From Ascarosepion bandense (Eukaryota > Mollusca > Cephalopoda > Sepiida > Sepiidae), in NCBI GenBank assembly GCA_037127315.1, contig JBBBDQ010000348.1:1662501-1726500 (forward strand): 64,000 bases of DNA. Reading direction: 5' to 3'. Below are positions 1 to 10,215 of the stretch, piece by piece. The notes under the pieces were generated by a model. That model was not told the origin of the DNA, did not search any database, and saw only the letters and a program-made list of their open reading frames with translations. The position numbers were made by a program, and so were the translations under genes. Each line of letters starts with the position of its first letter. The first letter of the stretch is position 1.

Positions 1-107
1 AGTAAACACAAAGGATCTGTTGTCTATATAACATCAGGACGATATTCAGAAGTTGTTCTATGCATTGCAGTTACCTACTCCGAGTAAGACCCTAAACACA
101 GGAGGAA

Positions 108-449
108 ATGACTAAGGACAGTGTGTACGCCATTCCATGTAGTTGTGGAAAGAAATGTAAAGGAGAGACGGGCCGGCCCCTTAAGGTAAGGCTACAAGAA
201 CACGGCAAGGTCGTAACACGAGAGGAGATAGAAAAATCAGGCATAGCTGACCACATATGAAGGGAGAAAGGGAATCAACGCCCCCTATGGGATGAAGTTG
301 AAATAATAGATAGAGAACGCCACTGGAAACTACGTAAACTTAAGGAATCAGCACATATTCTAGGTTTCAAAGATCTCCTAAGTCGATCAAGCATAGAGTT
401 GAATAAAATATGGAAACCAGTAATACGGGAAGCCAGAGAAAATCATTAA
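108..449 (+). pseudogene. Penelope-like element, C-terminal GIY-YIG endonuclease fragment
   Basis: The frame from the ATG at 108 reads SVYAIPCSCGKKCKGETGR, then LKVRLQEH and, later, DEVEIIDRERHWKLRKLKE. This is the pattern of the GIY-YIG endonuclease domain that ends Penelope-clade retroelements; in the family it nicks DNA for target-primed integration. The second motif Tyr appears changed to Cys (KCKGETGR), and a TGA at 258-260 interrupts the frame where the family normally has Trp (HIW). The frame otherwise continues to a TAA at 447-449. The reverse transcriptase that should precede it is not recognisable in bases 1-107. It is a dead 3' fragment. Family assignment is strong from the motif string; the exact clade is inferred. 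Confidence 0.8.
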
Positions 450-690
450 TGTCAAAATTGCAATAAGAGCTCTGGTAAAAAAAATTCTAGCGAAAACCAT
501 TAACATCAAAAATACTAGAGACAACCATTAACATCAAAAAATTGCAATATGAGCTTTTGTAAAAAAAAAAGGGTTGCTGGACATTAGGTTTATAACTCCC
601 AAAAATTAAGCTGTTCTTGTTCTTAAGGACACATGGCCCAGTGGATATAGACGTTGGTTAGTTCCTGAAATGACCTGTTCCCCTTAAACA
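450..690 (+). repeat. Penelope-associated 3' region with tRNA-like end
   Basis: A-rich non-coding sequence directly downstream of the endonuclease frame, with repeated ACCATTAACATCAAAAA. It ends in ACATGGCCCAGTGGATATAG followed by a GTTGGTTAG string that looks tRNA-like. The same stretch recurs on the minus strand at 58480-58790, so it is a mobile tail and not unique DNA. Confidence 0.6.
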
Positions 691-695
691 AGGAG

Positions 696-697
<2 letters not shown>

Positions 698-748
<51 letters not shown>
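698..748. repeat. (AT)n microsatellite
   Basis: About 25 uninterrupted AT dinucleotides next to the Penelope tail. Confidence 0.98.
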
Positions 749-751
<3 letters not shown>

Positions 752-864
752 CCAAAAACGTCAGGAATCTATAACATAACTGCCTTTGAAATTTTCAAAG
801 GCGTAGAACCTGTTGCCACACTATTTTGTCTCTATAACGTTTGCGGATTAAGTTCTCTCGTTTA

Positions 865-1262
865 TATTTCTCAGATGAGGTATTGCAATTATTTACACAG
901 TTTATATTGTTCGGAATGTTATCCTCATCTCTGTTGCCCTGTTCACCTTCAATATTTGTGTATATTTCTGAGATGAGGTATTGTCATTATTTACAACATT
1001 TACATTGTTCGGACTGTTGGCCCCATCTTTGTTGCCCTGTTCACCTTCAATATCTCTCTATATTTCTGAGATGAGGTACTGTCATAATTTACACTATTTA
1101 TATTGTTCGGACTGGTGTTCATATCTTTGTTGCCCTGTTCACCTTCAATATTTGTCTATATTTCTGAGATGAGATATTGTAATTATTTACACTATTTACA
1201 TTGTTCGAACTGTTATCCTCATCTTTGTTGCCCTGTTCACCTTCAATATTTGTCTATATATA
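865..1262 (+). repeat. 98-bp satellite, four monomers
   Basis: The string AGATGAG recurs at 873, 971, 1069 and 1167, a spacing of exactly 98 bp. Each monomer reads roughly TCTGAGATGAGGTATTG, then TTTACACTATTTA, TTGTTCGGACTGTTG, CCCTGTTCACCTTCAATAT. Small open frames across it are by-products of the repeat. Further monomers lie at 1563-1786, 3488-3535, 58350-58420 and 60146-60216. Confidence 0.93.
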
Positions 1263-1562
1263 TTCTTTAATCATATCACTCCGAGCAAGGCGGTAACGCC
1301 ACTGATGTGCAGGGGGCTACGTAAGAGTGAAAATATTGGAAGAGAGAAAGAAAGCCGGAAACCACATCCTAAACAGGAAACAAGGGATGAGCCTCTTCAC
1401 CCGTTCAATAGACGTGGGTGGAGTGTGAACCAGGCGATAGTTTAGTCTATCTACTCCAATTGAAAAAAAAATAAATAATAGTAAAAGATTGGAAAAGAGA
1501 AAGCCGGAAACCACATCCTAAACCGGAAACAAGGGATGAGCCTCTTCATCCGTTTAATAGAC
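1263..1562 (-). mobile_element. CR1-like LINE 3' UTR fragment inside the satellite, with a 61-bp duplication
   Basis: Bases 1270-1330 are the minus-strand 3' UTR motif shared by the LINE family of this window (on minus: a GGGGCTACATA-like stretch, a CACTG..GGCG..ACC stretch, then TGATTAAAGA). Downstream a block starting AAGCCGGAAACCACATCC occurs twice (about 1351-1411 and 1503-1563). The fragment splits the 98-bp satellite. Confidence 0.65.
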
Positions 1563-1786
1563 GATTTATGAGATGAGATATTGTAATTATTTACACTATT
1601 TAAATTGTTCGGACTGTTGTCCTTATTTTTGTTGCTCTGTCCACCTTCAATATTTGTCTATATTTGAGATGAGATATTGTATTTATTTACACTATTTATA
1701 TTGTTCGAACTGTTGTCCTCATATTTGTTGCCCTGTTCATCTTCAATATCTGTCTATATTTCTGAGATGAGGTATTGTAATTATTT
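1563..1786 (+). repeat. 98-bp satellite, continued (2.2 monomers)
   Basis: AGATGAG recurs at 1571, 1667 and 1765. The last monomer is cut at about 1786 by the LINE and resumes at 3488, marking the LINE insertion site. Confidence 0.9.
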
Positions 1787-3487
1787 TATTTCATTTTTCT
1801 TTTAATCATTTCACCCCAAGCAAGTCATTCCACTGCCACTATTGCGCTTGGGGTTACATAGGGGAAGGTAAATAGAAAGAGTGGTTAGATATAGGAAATG
1901 TCAGAAGGGAGGTGATAGATAGTTGGGTGGGTGGGAAGAGTGTTTGAAAGAATGGAAGCGAGTTAGTTTGTTAGGAGGTGTCTATTGACCTTACATTTAA
2001 ACTCCTGGAGATTGTAGCCGTCGGGGAAGCAGCCATGTGGAAGGGAATTCCACAATCGGGAAGTGCGAGAAAAGAAACTGTTGGAGTAGAAGTTGCGGTT
2101 GCATTTTATCGGTTTCACTGTAAAAGGGTGGGATCTAGTTGCTAATCTAGTATCTCGTGCAAATTCGAATCTAGGGGGCACCAGTGATCTAAGTTCATCG
2201 GAGCAGAAGCCGTGAAAGTATTTATAGAAGAGACACAGGGAAGCCACGTCGCGCCGGTTAGAGAGAGATTGCAGGCGGTCTGCTACGTCGGTATCGATCA
2301 CATTACAGACCCTTCGCTGTACCTTGTCGAGAAGCACAAGGAGAATACCAGGGGCACCTGACCAGATATAGCAACAGTATTCAATGCACGGGCGGATGGT
2401 AGATTTATAAATGTGCAGGATAGATTCAGACGGAAAAAATCGCCGGGCCCTGCACAGAGAACCGACTTTCATAGCAGCGGATTTAGCAATGGATTCGATA
2501 TAGTTATTCCACTTGAGGTTCGCTGAAAATGTAAGAGCAAGGAGGCGTAGTGTTTTACTCTCTGGGAGGCAAGCCTGGTCCATGCTAATAGGAGGTAGGT
2601 GCGATTGTCTATGATGATTAATTGATAGTAGCTTCGTTTTAGAAATTTACGAGTCATTTCTTACCCCAGTCCACTACGGATTGGAGGTCCTTTCCAAGCT
2701 CGGCTGCAAGGTTAGCTTTGTCGCCCACACCAGATTTTTGATCGAGGCGAGAATAAACTGTGGTGTCATCGGCGTACATACCTACTTAGGATCTTATGGT
2801 ATCAGGGAGATCATTAATGTAGATCAGAAAGAGCGTAGGACCTAGCATAGAGCCTTGAGGGACACGCGCGTTCGTATGGTAGTTCTGGGAGGCATGTCCG
2901 TTTAATACCACTTTCAATGTGCGGTTAGATAGGAATAACTGGATTAGTTCAAACAACTGTCCAGCTATACCATAGCGCCGCAGTTTGCATAGAAGACCAT
3001 CATGCCAGACTCTGTCGAACGCTTTAGAGATATCCAAGGCAACGGTTCGGGCTTCACCATTCTTGTCAAGTGCCTGATATATGTAATCGGTGATGGTCGT
3101 TAGCATATCAGCAGCAGATCTGGTGAAGCGGAAACCATACTGCTTGTCCGAGAGGAGCCTGTGTGCTGTGAGATGCTGAACCACCCCGGCGTTGATAATG
3201 GCTTCGAACACTTTGCCAAAGATCGGAAGAAGGCTGATGGGTCGGTAATTTTCGGGGTCCGAGGGTTCTCCGGTGTTTTTAAATATAGGGACTACAGAGG
3301 AAGATTTCCAGCAGGCAGGAAAGCAGGAAGCAGATAGGCAGAAGTTGTAGAGCTTAGAAAGTACAGAGGAAAGTTCGGGGGCATATTTCTTTAAGACTAT
3401 GATTGGGATTCCGTCCCCTCGGCTCGCTTTGTGAGGGTCAAGTTTTGAGATTATCTTAGAGACAAGCGAGGGTGTAATATGGACGTC
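1787..3487 (-). pseudogene. CR1/jockey-like LINE, RT domain to 3' end, 5' truncated
   Basis: Read on minus, a fragment with DPHKASRGDGIP and NYRPISLLP leads into RT palm motifs: DISKAFDRVWHDGL (motif A), PQGSMLGPTLFLIYINDLP, and MYADD at 2765-2779. A TAG lies just before MYADD, and another stop follows VVDWGKK. The thumb and C-terminal part (1963-2583) carries LRLLALTFSANLKW, SILHIYKSTIRPCIEYCC and RLWNSLPHG and ends with TN at 1963. The 3' UTR then runs to about 1787 and ends GGGGTGAAATGATTAAAAG. RT of this type copies LINE RNA at the target; this copy is inactive. The N-terminal endonuclease and ORF1 are absent. Confidence 0.9.
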
Positions 3488-3535
3488 ATTTACACTATTT
3501 ACATTGTTTGGACTGTTGACCTGTTTTAGTTTTTG
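3488..3535 (+). repeat. 98-bp satellite monomer resumed after the LINE
   Basis: ATTTACACTATTTACATTG and TTTGGACTGTTG continue the monomer interrupted at 1786. The short repeated ATTT at both junctions could be part of a target-site duplication. Confidence 0.75.
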
Positions 3536-3927
3536 CTTGGCTTTTTAATTGTTTAGTAGTACGTCTTTAGTATATTATGAAGTACCTTACCATAATCTTT
3601 AATTGCTTTTATAAATGTCCTTTTCTTCTGATCTGATGCTTTCGATTAGGTTCGTTTTTTATAATTTTCCATGTTTTCAGTATTTTTCAGTTAAAATATA
3701 GAAAGTATGTTTGCGTGCGTGTGGCAGCATTAATCAATATTGCATGTTTTACACTTTTTACACTTAAGCTTTTATCATACGATATATATGTGTCAGTTGG
3801 TGCTTTATCTTTTAAACGTGGCGGTATTTTCAGATTAACTTTGGTTTCACCTAATTTATTCGTATAGAATGTTTTCCTTTATACTTATTTTCATGGCAAA
3901 CCAATCATGTGGAATTCAGATTTAATA
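3536..3927. other. no recognisable feature
   Basis: AT-rich sequence with stops in all frames; nothing recognised. Confidence 0.6.
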
Positions 3928-4225
3928 TCTGTTATCTGTGTGTGTGTGTGTGTGTGTCCGTTACCTATACACTCCGAAACGGCTGAACCGGTTTTCTTGA
4001 AAATTTACACGGTTAGACTATAAGCGTCTGCGAGTGTTCTTAGCTAGGTTTTGTGTCAAGGTACCCCCGTTAAATATCGAAAATCGATAATCGATAATCG
4101 AAAAAATCGGGTTATAGAAGGAGTTGTCCGATTTTAATCAAATTTGATACGCTCATAGACAAAGACATAAGAAACGATATTCAGAAGTTTCAAGGTTGCA
4201 GTTCTTACAATAGTGCAGAACATTG

Positions 4226-4273
<48 letters not shown>

Positions 4274-4648
4274 GTTTGTGTGTGTGTGTCTGTTTATCTG
4301 CCTGCATGTCTGTATTTCTTTCAGCCCTTTTATTTTAGTTTTTGCTTCGGGTTTGGCTTTAAGTAGATATAATTGTAGTTCTTAATCTCAGCCTTGATAC
4401 CATTTATTCAGAGGACTTATTTAGTCTTCAAAATTCAGTTTACGACGGAAAAAAACTTATTTGATATCGATAGCAGGAAATCAAAATTTGACTTACATCC
4501 ATTCTTTCAGTATACGGTTTTGCTCTAACTGGGAATAACTATTGCTTTTTAGTCTTTCTTGCTAACGTCCAAAGAGTCTGAGCTCCAGGTCCATCGATTA
4601 GTTTTATAGCTTTCATTACACCCGATCAACGCCGGGCTATCCTGCTAG
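3928..4648 (+). mobile_element. non-autonomous Helitron, copy 1
   Basis: Starts TCTG after an A, and has the Helitron-type leader with a (TG)n run followed by TCCGTTACCTATACACTCCG and AACGGCTGAACCGG. It ends with a hairpin CCCGATCAACGCCGGG and CTGCTAG followed by T. Start TC, end CTAG, a terminal GC hairpin and insertion between A and T are all Helitron hallmarks. No Rep/helicase frame is present, so it would depend on an autonomous partner. Two further copies lie at 35146 and 62380. An (AT)n tract (4228-4271) sits at the same internal place in all three. Confidence 0.82.
4228..4271. repeat. (AT)n microsatellite inside Helitron
   Basis: About 22 AT units; the same site is much shorter in the other two Helitron copies. 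Confidence 0.97.
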
Positions 4649-5050
4649 TTATAAATATTGGCATAATTCTTTTAGCGATGTCAGATTTTATTATGCAGTG
4701 TATTTTTCTGTTAACATAGGAATTAAAATTCATCTTTTATTTTCAGATATATAAGGATCGTTTATTCATAAATATGAAAATATTAACTCCATTGCAGACA
4801 AAGATACTGTAGAGTTATAGAGGCACGTGAACATGAATTTGAAAATTGCAAATACATTTTAAAATATCAAATAACACGAAGCAAATATGAATTGAAGACA
4901 TAAGCATAAGAATAATTTAATAATTTCAGCAAAATAGATTTATGAAGAAATTGGTTATAATAAAGGAAATCGGATTGAATAATTATAAATATTTAAAAAA
5001 GTTTGTTGTCAAAATGTAAACACATAAAAAATAGACAGAGAATAATAATA
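4649..5050. other. no recognisable feature
   Basis: AT-rich flank between Helitron and LTR; no motif or convincing frame. Confidence 0.6.
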
Positions 5051-5109
5051 ATATTAGCTGAAGAAAAGTTCGGAATGTACAAAGACCGAAACGTCGTGAA
5101 TATGATAAT
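5050..5109 (+). repeat. Penelope-type terminal motif (hammerhead-like core candidate)
   Basis: GCTGAAGAAAAGTTCGGAAT is followed by CCGAAACGTCGTGAATATG. A close relative occurs at 29632-29683 and weaker ones at 60220-60340. The order CTGANGA, short helix, GAAAC resembles the hammerhead ribozymes known from Penelope terminal repeats, but the outer stem is poor, so the ribozyme call is tentative. Confidence 0.4.
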
Positions 5110-5684
5110 TGTTGGAAATCACCCCTTTTTGCACATAAGAATGGACTCGCCTGATGTGTACATATAATCCTGCCTATACAGAGAACGATAGTAGTTGAAC
5201 AATAGACAGAGATTTTTGGCCGGGCTATATGGCCCGGAATACCCACATAAAAAAGACCTTGTGTCACATTTCGCCTTAAGTGGGAAGGTCGACTAAATAC
5301 TGTAGTTGTGTAGTTGAACAATTGTCAGATATTTTTGGCCGGGCTATATGGCCCGGAAAACCTGCATTAAAAAGACCTTGTGCCACATTTTGCCTTAAGT
5401 GTGAAGGCGACTAAATACTGTAGTTATGTAGTTGCAAAGTAGTTGCTTAGTTGGTCAGTAAGTTGTTTAAGAGTTAGTTGGAGTTGTTTGGATATAGACT
5501 CATTACCCGGACATACTATTTCACTTCAAGACTGTATATAAATATTTCTACTAATAGTATTCTTGAATTGACTAACCCGTGTTCCAGTTTGTATATCTTG
5601 TTGAATACAACATACATTTTCTATTTCAATATCTGTTTTTGTTATTTATTATTTTGTGTGGTTTCTGACACGAAAGTCACAACA
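5110..5684 (-). mobile_element. solo LTR with two 119-bp internal repeats
   Basis: Begins TGTTGGAAATCACC and ends TCACAACA, so it has TG...CA ends with inverted tips. It is flanked by ATAAT (5105-5109) and ATAAC (5685-5689), a 4/5 match expected of a decayed 5-bp target duplication. Inside, GGCCGGGCTATATGGCCCGG (a near-perfect palindrome) occurs twice, 119 bp apart. The orientation is opposite to the LTR at 29692, whose left end matches this right end. No internal retrotransposon region flanks it. Confidence 0.75.
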
Positions 5685-5689
5685 ATAAC

Positions 5690-6367
5690 GATGATGAGGA
5701 AAGCAATCCAAGCCATTTAAATAGTTTAAATATTATAACCATGTTAAATTCCGTATGTATTTTTTAAAAGGTGAATTCCTAATTAATATTTGAGTTATTT
5801 TTAAAAAAAGATCCCAAATATGAATAATGAAATATTAATAAAGTTTATATAATTATATAATTTTAAATATGCAATAATAAAATATAAAATAATAATTTAT
5901 TCCTGTATATAGTATTAATAACAATAATATACAAAACAATCTTGCTGCGTACCTTCATTTATAGTGTGGAATCTGGGGTTATATACTAATGATATCTGCG
6001 CCTAATCGGTCGCTTCCATCTCTGTTTTCTTTTCTTTTTATGATTCACTGATTTAGCTTTGTCACAAACACAGATGTCCTCAGGTTAGATCGTTGACACT
6101 CTGCTAAAAGAGACATCTGCGATAAATAAGTCATATGACCCGGATGAAAAACACAGTCTTTCAAACAACTTTCCGTTTATCTGAAAGAGGAAGGAACTCA
6201 TGAATAAATATAGAGATTGTTTAACCAACTTGTCCCTTTGGAGAGTAAAAGCTGTCGACAGTGTGACATGGTAAGATAAATACCTCAACGTAACTTTGAT
6301 TTACTAAAAGATATCGTTGGTAAAACAGAAAGAAATGTTTCAATCTTTCTCTGCCTTTCACTTTATC

Positions 6368-6368
<1 letters not shown>
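5690..6368. other. no recognisable feature
   Basis: Very AT-rich, with no coding signal and no repeat matched elsewhere in the window. Confidence 0.55.

Positions 6369-6404
<36 letters not shown>
6369..6404. repeat. (AT)n microsatellite
   Basis: About 17 AT units. Confidence 0.97.
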
Positions 6405-6406
<2 letters not shown>

Positions 6407-6460
6407 CATCAAAATAAAGTTTTAAAATTACCCAATCCTAACACTTTTGCACACTACTGG

Positions 6461-6933
6461 TAGTGTACAAAAGTATTAGGACAGGTGTAATTTTCCTAAA
6501 AACCTCACTGAGATTCAAATACAGGGTGAAAAGCCAAGTAAATTGATAATAAATGTTGATTATTTAAAACTAGTTGCAAAGTAAATGTATTAAAAAGAAG
6601 TTATACTTAAGTTTTCCTGTTATCAAGTCATTTCGAAATTACTTATTCTATTATCCCTTGATATGATTGACTTTTTTCTTATTTGGGAACAAATACAAGT
6701 TGCTTGGCAGGATATACCATTAGATACTTTGAAGACGCTTGCGATGCCAATGCCTGACTGAAGGCTGTGATCAAAGCAAAAGGCTATTATATTAAATATA
6801 TTTATTTTGTAACAAGTATTTTTTCTTGTTAAAGCATTTGTTGAGTAAATAAAATTACATTAATTAAATTGTTTATTTTCTGTCAATATGCCTCATAAAA
6901 GATAAAATAGTTCTTCTCCTAATACTTTTGCAC

Positions 6934-6940
<7 letters not shown>
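6461..6940 (+). mobile_element. Tc1/mariner-type relic, 480 bp
   Basis: The left end TAGTGTACAAAAGTATTAGG and the reverse complement of the right end TAGTACTGTGCAAAAGTATT form terminal inverted repeats of the Tc1 class, with TA at both borders. Around 6690-6795 the plus strand reads AWQDIPLDTLKTLAMPMPD, then AKGYYIKY with stops between, which matches the end of Tc1 transposases. The catalytic DDE core is missing. A further inverted end (6436-6456) abuts the left end back to back. The element is a deleted, inactive copy. Confidence 0.75.

Positions 6941-6996
<56 letters not shown>
6941..6996. repeat. (AT)n microsatellite
   Basis: About 28 AT units immediately beyond the Tc1 right end, probably grown from its TA target. 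Confidence 0.97.
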
Positions 6997-6997
<1 letters not shown>

Positions 6998-7005
6998 TTG
7001 CCGGA

Positions 7006-7400
7006 GGTCGTGTAACTGCAGAAAATAAAAAGCAAAAACAAATTACCCATAACGCTTGAGCCTCATTGGCCAAAAGAATTTATTCAACACACTTGGATAA
7101 TATTCATAAATCTTCGTTTGTAATTCCAAACCATGATATTCTATACTTTAATACGCGAGATCACCGTTCTTTAAGAATTTTTTTAGAATCCCACATAGAA
7201 TAAAAAAACAGATTTTTTTCAGCGATCCTTTACAAACGGCTGTACACATTTCATTACAAAATACACTCTCCACTCATACAATGATAACGATAATGTTCTC
7301 AGACAATAATCAGTTTTTAATTGATAGACATATCAAAGTATTTTCATTTGTAAATCTGTTTCTAACATATTAAACAAAATCTAATAGCTGAAAGTAAGAA
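7006..7400. other. no recognisable feature
   Basis: Nothing recognised; no conserved frame. Confidence 0.55.
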
Positions 7401-7422
7401 TGAGCGATATCAGGCACTTCCT

Positions 7423-8000
7423 GAAGAAATGGAGGAAGCAGGATCGAAGGCGTTTCACTACCCAATATAAGTTGGCTACAGAAGTTACATTGAACGCAGA
7501 ACAGGGAAATGGGTGCTGACGATTGGTCTCCAACAACAGAAAACAACATCAGTAATGAAGGATCTACAAACTGACGTGGAACAGGAAAGCCATTGGATCT
7601 GGTTGAAAAGAAATGATGACACTTGGCCCGAAAATTGAATGCATGCTACATCGACAATACGAAGCCAGCTGAAATAACGCGAGAGGTTTTACATTAGTGA
7701 TGAGGGGGTCGGTTCTTGAAGAAATGGATGAAGCAGGATGGGAGGCGATTCACTACCCAATATAAGTTGTCTGCAGAGTTTACGTCGGCTACAGAAGAGA
7801 GAAATGTGTACTGACTATTGGTTTCAACAGCGAAAAGCAACAATAGTAATGAAGGGTCTACAAAATGACGTGGAACAGTAAAGCCATTAAATCTGGTTAA
7901 AGAGAAACGATGACACTTGGCTCAAAAATTGAATGCATGCTACATCAAAAATATGAAGCCAGCTGAAACAACAAGGTAGACTTCACATCAGTGAGCGGGC
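7423..8000 (+). pseudogene. retroelement C-terminal fragment, tandemly duplicated
   Basis: Two copies start with GAAGAAATGGA at 7423 and 7718 (295 bp apart) and share ACTACCCAATATAAGTTG and GAATGCATGCTACATC. Translation gives pieces like EEMEEAGW, HYPI, VEQESHWIWLKR, which resemble the conserved VGCRGF...ASRWLW(I)KR tail seen after some LINE reverse transcriptases. Both copies carry several stops and frame breaks. The assignment to a LINE is an inference from this short motif; what is certain is the duplication. Confidence 0.5.
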
Positions 8001-8009
8001 GGTGCGCAG

Positions 8010-8635
8010 AATATCCCCGAAACGGAGCGCATTTTCTCCTGATAACCTAAAGATCTCGTTTTAATCTGGTATAATCTATTTATAAAAATAAAAATTCTTC
8101 TCTTTGAAAGACGTTTATCGTGATATTCAGTAAGAGTTAAAAGCAGTTCGAAATTACCTGTTCGAGTCAAATAAGTTGTGACAATGGCACACTGGGAATT
8201 TGCATCATTTTAGAAATAAAAAAAAGACGATTAGTTCATAGGATTGCAAAATTTATGAAAGGATATTGATAAATTCAAACTGTCCATAAATTATGAATTA
8301 AAATTTAAAATATCATGCATTTAACATGAGAGTTAATGTTTTAATAAAAGAGGAAAGATAAAAACACTTCGGCTTAGGATTAGAAAGAGACAGTTGCGAA
8401 GTTTTGTAAGTTAATAAAAAGGTAGACTCGAAAAATTTAAAATGTTATATTCAATGCGAGACGGACAGAGAGAAACAGAAATTAATCTCCCTAACAAGCT
8501 AGTGTTAATGCATAGCAGAACAGGGACCGGGAGGTTTGATGAAAAATCAAACATTAATAATTAAGAATGTTTTGAGATAATAATGATTTAGGGATATACG
8601 TTTTCATAATTAATCCATAGATGGGGGAAAAGAGG
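8010..8635. other. no recognisable feature
   Basis: AT-rich; no motif recognised. Confidence 0.55.
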
Positions 8636-8639
8636 TGGT

Positions 8640-8883
8640 TTCATATCTTTTCCAAGAGTATTTGCGCGTAAGTGAGTATAACAAACTCATGTAAAATGAG
8701 AAAGAGTCTCCAGTTAACAATGTCGAGCAATTATCGCCCACACATTCCGAGCCAATAATATCCACATATCCGAGTTTACAGCGCCTGGTATACCAAAGCG
8801 AGGTACTGACCAGACCCGATGTTGCTTAACTTCGTTGATTTGTACAGCAACAGGTGATTCAAACTAATGTAACTGCATGCCTT
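8640..8883 (-). mobile_element. 5S-rRNA/tRNA composite SINE, decayed
   Basis: On the minus strand a 5S-derived head (8883 to about 8775) reads AACGAAGTTAAGCAACATCG, TGGTCAGTACCTCG and ATACCAGGCGCTGTAAAC. It is followed by a tRNA-like section with GGCTCGGAAT and a body with ACTTACGCGCAAATACTC. This is the same order as the better copies at 22262, 41622 and 45954. Confidence 0.65.
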
Positions 8884-9159
8884 TTTACCATTACATTTAT
8901 TACCATTGAATTTTTACCATTACATTTATTTGGCTTTAGTCTTATTATTTATTCTATGTTAGACAATAATCTATGTTCTTAGGGGTACCTGCGGTCAGCT
9001 CAATGTACGACGTATCGAATAAAACTTTAATAAATATGGTTACTTCACAGATACAAAACTGATCTTGACAAGAAGTACAGTTCTAATTTTGAAAAAGGTT
9101 TGAAATTTCAAGAGAAGTAAAACAACAGAGGGTAAATTGTTTGATGTAGAAATCGATTG

Positions 9160-9545
9160 ATTAACTTGAAGTAGCGGAAATGTGGTTCTACAGAAGGATG
9201 ATGCGGATATCGTGGACCGAGCATGTGGACAATGATGATGTGTTGAAAAGAATTGGAACGAAAAGGAAATTAATATTGCGCATCAGGAAAAGACAACTGA
9301 AGTTCCTGGGACATGCAATGAGAAAGGAGAGCTTGGAGAACCTGATACTAACAGGCCAGATACAGGGGAAAAGATACAAAGGAAAGCAGCGAATAACATA
9401 TTTGAATGGCTTGAGAAGGTGGTTGACAGAATGGGGGTTGCGTAGTGTAACAGGAGAAGGCGTTCTAAGAGTCGCCAGTGATAGAGAGACATGGAAGGCC
9501 ATGATCGCCTACGTCCTGAAAAGACAAGGCACATAGAAGAAGAAT
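9160..9545 (+). pseudogene. RTE-like LINE, C-terminal end with (AAG)n tail (copy 1)
   Basis: The frame 9180-9536 reads MWFYRRMMRISWTEHVDNDD, RKRQLKFLGHAMRKESLENL, LTGQIQG, ITYLNGL and DRETWKAMIAYVLKRQGT. This block follows the RT domain in many invertebrate endonuclease/RT retrotransposons of RTE type; its own function is unclear. The copy is 5' truncated just before this block. Its TAG stop at 9534-9536 is followed at once by AAGAAGAATAC, the element's microsatellite tail, so there is no 3' UTR. Related copies: 10037, 31560, 31820, 32553, 39094 (minus) and 58855. Confidence 0.8.
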
Positions 9546-9595
9546 ACATATGCCAACTGTTTATGAGAAATTATAATGTGGATATAAAATGGGGA

Positions 9596-9680
9596 AGCAA
9601 TTCTATATTGTAATCTATATACAAACTGATCATTCATTTTATGGCCATGCTAGTTTCTATACATTTATATTCTAGATGTA
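9596..9680 (+). repeat. short module shared with 31720-31790
   Basis: ATATACAAACTGATCATTCA and AGTTTCTATACATT resemble AAACTGACCCCTCACTTTG and AGTTTCTATACATT downstream of the LINE fragment at 31700. A similar string with GATCCCCCAC lies inside the composite SINEs. Confidence 0.5.
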
Positions 9681-9721
9681 TATGCTTGAGCTAGTGGATG
9701 GCAGAATTGGGTTTGGGTGGT

Positions 9722-10036
9722 ATATGAGCGTTGTGGTACAGTGGATATCGGCTTGGAACGAGAAACCGGAGAGCTGAGTTCGAATTCCAGTTGAATCAAT
9801 TGTATTCACTTACGCGCAAATACCCTTGGGAAAGGTATTAATCCGTCTCTTCCTTCCAGTTATGTGTTAAATAGCAGGACACATTGGGTTCTATAGCCTT
9901 GGTCGGCAACCAGTCTACCGCAGAAAGCAATGACAACCTACTCCGGGATAATCTTCTGCCCAGTCAGTCATGTATCTTTCGAGACATGATCGCCCAAGCG
10001 TGTATCACGTATGGCACTTAACTGACTGACTGAACA
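9722..10036 (+). mobile_element. tRNA-type SINE, near full length
   Basis: The tRNA-like head contains GTGGTACAGTGGATATCGG (A-box region) and GAGTTCGAATTCC (B-box), the two internal Pol III promoter elements. The conserved body has ACTTACGCGCAAATACCC, GGCAACCAGTCTACCGC and CTTTCGAGACATGATCGCCC, and it ends GGCACTTAACTGACTGACTG. It carries no coding sequence. It is the best reference copy for the family in this window. Confidence 0.85.
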
Positions 10037-10119
10037 GGAGAAAGCGTGCTAAGAGCCACTAGGGATAGGGAAACATGGAAGGTCATGATCGCCTACGTCC
10101 TGAAAAGTCAAAGCACATG
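10037..10119 (+). mobile_element. RTE-like LINE 3' tip (copy 2)
   Basis: AGAGCCACTAGGGATAGGG and ATCGCCTACGTCCTGAAAAG encode the last residues of the RTE-like frame. The stop codon has become TGG (CACATGG) before the tail. The SINE at 9722 abuts it directly. Confidence 0.8.
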
Positions 10120-10215
10120 GAAGAAGAAGAAGAAGAAGAAGAAGAAGAGAAAACAAGAACACTAAGAAGAAGAAGAGGAAGAAGAAGATAAAGAAGAAGA
10201 AGAAAAAGAAGAATT
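10120..10215 (+). repeat. (AAG)n microsatellite, LINE tail
   Basis: About 95 bases of imperfect GAA/AAG triplets grown from the LINE 3' tail. Confidence 0.93.

Noticed and set aside
841..1770. Cys-rich small ORFs in the 98-bp satellite, superficially like secreted peptides
   Set aside because: They repeat with the satellite monomer, have no signal peptide and run through monomer borders.
9188..9502. Minus ORF over the RTE-like LINE (also at 31972 and 58964)
   Set aside because: Antisense shadows of the coding frame; their similarity to each other follows from the sense strand.
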